From contig NC_135151.1 in assembly GCF_050948215.1 (NCBI RefSeq), positions 7,914,220 through 7,978,219 on the forward strand: 64,000 nucleotides of DNA, read 5' to 3'. Origin of the DNA: Halictus rubicundus. Lineage: Eukaryota > Arthropoda > Insecta > Hymenoptera > Halictidae. Below, in pieces: positions 63,401 through 64,000 of this stretch (positions within the stretch are counted from its first letter, which is position 1; each line of letters opens with the position of its first letter). The position numbers and the translations under genes were made by a program. A model generated the notes under the pieces. That model searched no databases. It had not been told where the DNA came from and saw only the letters and a list, made by a program, of their open reading frames with translations.

Positions 63401-63909
63401 GCAAACTTACGGGATATTCATTTGATTTTTTTTTATTTCAGCAACAGGGCAGATAGTGACATCCATTGTTCTTAATCACACCCTATATCCTCCGGGCGTA
63501 GTACTTCTCAATGTAGATAATAGGGATATAATTCCGAATCTACCGAGTTTGGCTGATTCGCCATCACAAAATCTTTCTCCAGATCCCCCATCTTTGCCAG
63601 TGGAAACGGATAATATCTTTAGTCCCACACAAAGTTCAATTTCTCCAATTCCAACTGTTCCGATTTTTCGACCGACTCCAACGGTTCGTCCTATTTCGCC
63701 AACGCAGCCTGCTTCACATATGTTGGATTATGAAACTCAGCAGCAATGCGGTCTCTCCAACAGTTCGACGATTAATTATCTAATAGCAGGTGGTGCAAAA
63801 ACTTCGCCCGGTCAATATCCCTGGTTGGCTGCAATTTTTCTTGATTTAGTGCCCCGATACGAGTTCCACTGCGCGGGATCGCTCGTTACGAAAACTCATG
63901 TCATCACAG
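60414..63909 (+). CDS. Gastrulation-defective-like serine protease, 5' part (283 aa seen)
   Basis: Exons 60414-60629, 62938-63103 and 63442-63909 join in frame. The gene runs off the window. A signal peptide (residues 1-21) leads into a GD N-terminal domain (about 25-145; CIPDYFRYIHNDE, GRIEIPVPPKG, IWFNGVRICRG). A Ser/Pro/Thr-rich linker (about 150-220) follows. The protease domain starts at Cys230 (CGLSNSS) and continues with IAGGAKTSPGQYPWLAAI (from 242) and HCAGSLVTKTHVIT (to 283). The last exon ends just before the expected AAHC catalytic histidine. gd is the Drosophila protease that acts in the perivitelline cascade activating Snake and Easter for dorsoventral patterning; other insects have several gd-like paralogues. 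The usual Arg or Lys before the IxGG activation point is absent (NYL|IAGG). Intron 1 holds a hAT MITE and an inverted-repeat element. The exact paralogue is uncertain. Confidence 0.85.
60680..60873. mobile_element. hAT-type MITE, 194 bp, in protease intron 1
   Basis: The ends CAGTGCTGGGCACGGTT and, in reverse complement, CAGTGCCGGGCATGGTT are flanked by ATTTACTA (60672-60679) and ATTTAGTA (60874-60881), an 8-bp target duplication with one difference. It shares its ends and part of its interior with the 399-bp copy at 29909-30307 and looks like a shorter deletion form. It starts 50 bp after the exon 1 donor. Confidence 0.85.
60885..62180. other. Protease intron 1, AT-rich
   Basis: Intron sequence with no coding feature that I can support. 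Two small frames (61669-61869 and its minus-strand overlap) have no domain. Confidence 0.4.
62187..62870. mobile_element. Foldback-type element made from repeat A arms
   Basis: The left part (62187-62300) is the reverse complement of the right part (about 62770-62870). Both carry the 'gggttgccaaggtgaa' and 'aattcctcgc' blocks of repeat A. Between them lie two hairpin-bearing tandem modules (about 62425-62525) and a palindrome (62672-62712; ATATTTTCTTTGAGATC and its mirror). No coding frame is convincing. It lies just upstream of exon 2 of the protease gene. Confidence 0.5.
62425..62525 (+). repeat. Two-copy hairpin module
   Basis: 'cgcctaaatgaaaagggtag' and 'cgcctaaacggaaagtttag' each lead into a hairpin. 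The first is GTCGGT/ACCGAC and the second GTTGGTCC/GGGACCGAC. The copies are about 50 bp apart. The style recalls the hairpins of the large array, but the sequences are different. Confidence 0.5.
63190..63385 (+). repeat. Pieces of dispersed repeats C and D in protease intron 2
   Basis: 'cccagtcagccaaaccagtt' matches the start of repeat C. It is followed by 'gagcaaattttgagcaatgt', which recalls the start of B copy 3 (49097). 'gttgtttagaatcatgtccc' onward then matches repeat D (46370). It suggests that C, B and D are parts of one larger element. Confidence 0.4.
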
Positions 63910-64000
63910 GTATGAAAACTTCTGTATATCTTTTAGAATCTGTGCTATGAAATAAAGGGCCTGATTTACACCGTTGGTTGGTCATTCCATGCGAATCCGG

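Overview
The window is nuclear DNA of an animal, most probably an insect and plausibly a hymenopteran. The evidence is AT-rich non-coding DNA, short GT-AG introns, and genes for an AA15-type lytic polysaccharide monooxygenase and a gastrulation-defective-like serine protease. Mariner, copia, hAT-type and R1-like remnants add to this. I see no bacterial operons, rRNA genes, CRISPR arrays or convincing tRNA genes. The species cannot be fixed from the sequence alone.

Layout. Bases 1-4.7 kb hold a possible small ORF and two adjacent plus-strand four-exon genes (224 and 194 aa) that I do not recognise. Bases 5.1-24.2 kb form one large repeat locus. Its core (about 5.9-19.7 kb) is a tandem array of six units of 2.08-2.43 kb, each built almost entirely from stem-loops. 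Next come a 1.39-kb palindromic CACTG-ended element, a GC-rich stretch, a 187-bp satellite and a small inserted element. Both sides of the locus carry copies of the same composite repeat plus inverted boxes. Bases 24.3-26.0 kb hold a complete three-exon gene for a SKA2-like kinetochore protein.

Bases 26-42.6 kb are mostly AT-rich non-coding DNA. They contain a hAT-type MITE with a perfect 8-bp target duplication, inserted next to a decayed copia pol fragment, and a GC-rich segment ending in a strong splice donor. Bases 42.67-48.39 kb hold a three-exon AA15 LPMO with a C-terminal membrane anchor; its introns contain a mariner remnant and a GC-rich LINE-like 3' end. Bases 50.37-53.53 kb (minus strand) hold a complete six-exon SART3 gene. 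Bases 54-60.4 kb show no gene. Bases 60.41-63.91 kb hold the first three coding exons of a gd-like serine protease that continues beyond the window, with a hAT-type MITE and an inverted-repeat element in its first intron.

The recognised genes serve unrelated jobs: chromosome segregation, U4/U6 snRNP recycling, chitin or other polysaccharide oxidation at the cell surface, and an extracellular protease cascade. The most unusual content is the stem-loop array. One hairpin family in it shows paired, compensatory base changes between copies, so it may have been kept for its folded form rather than for any protein.
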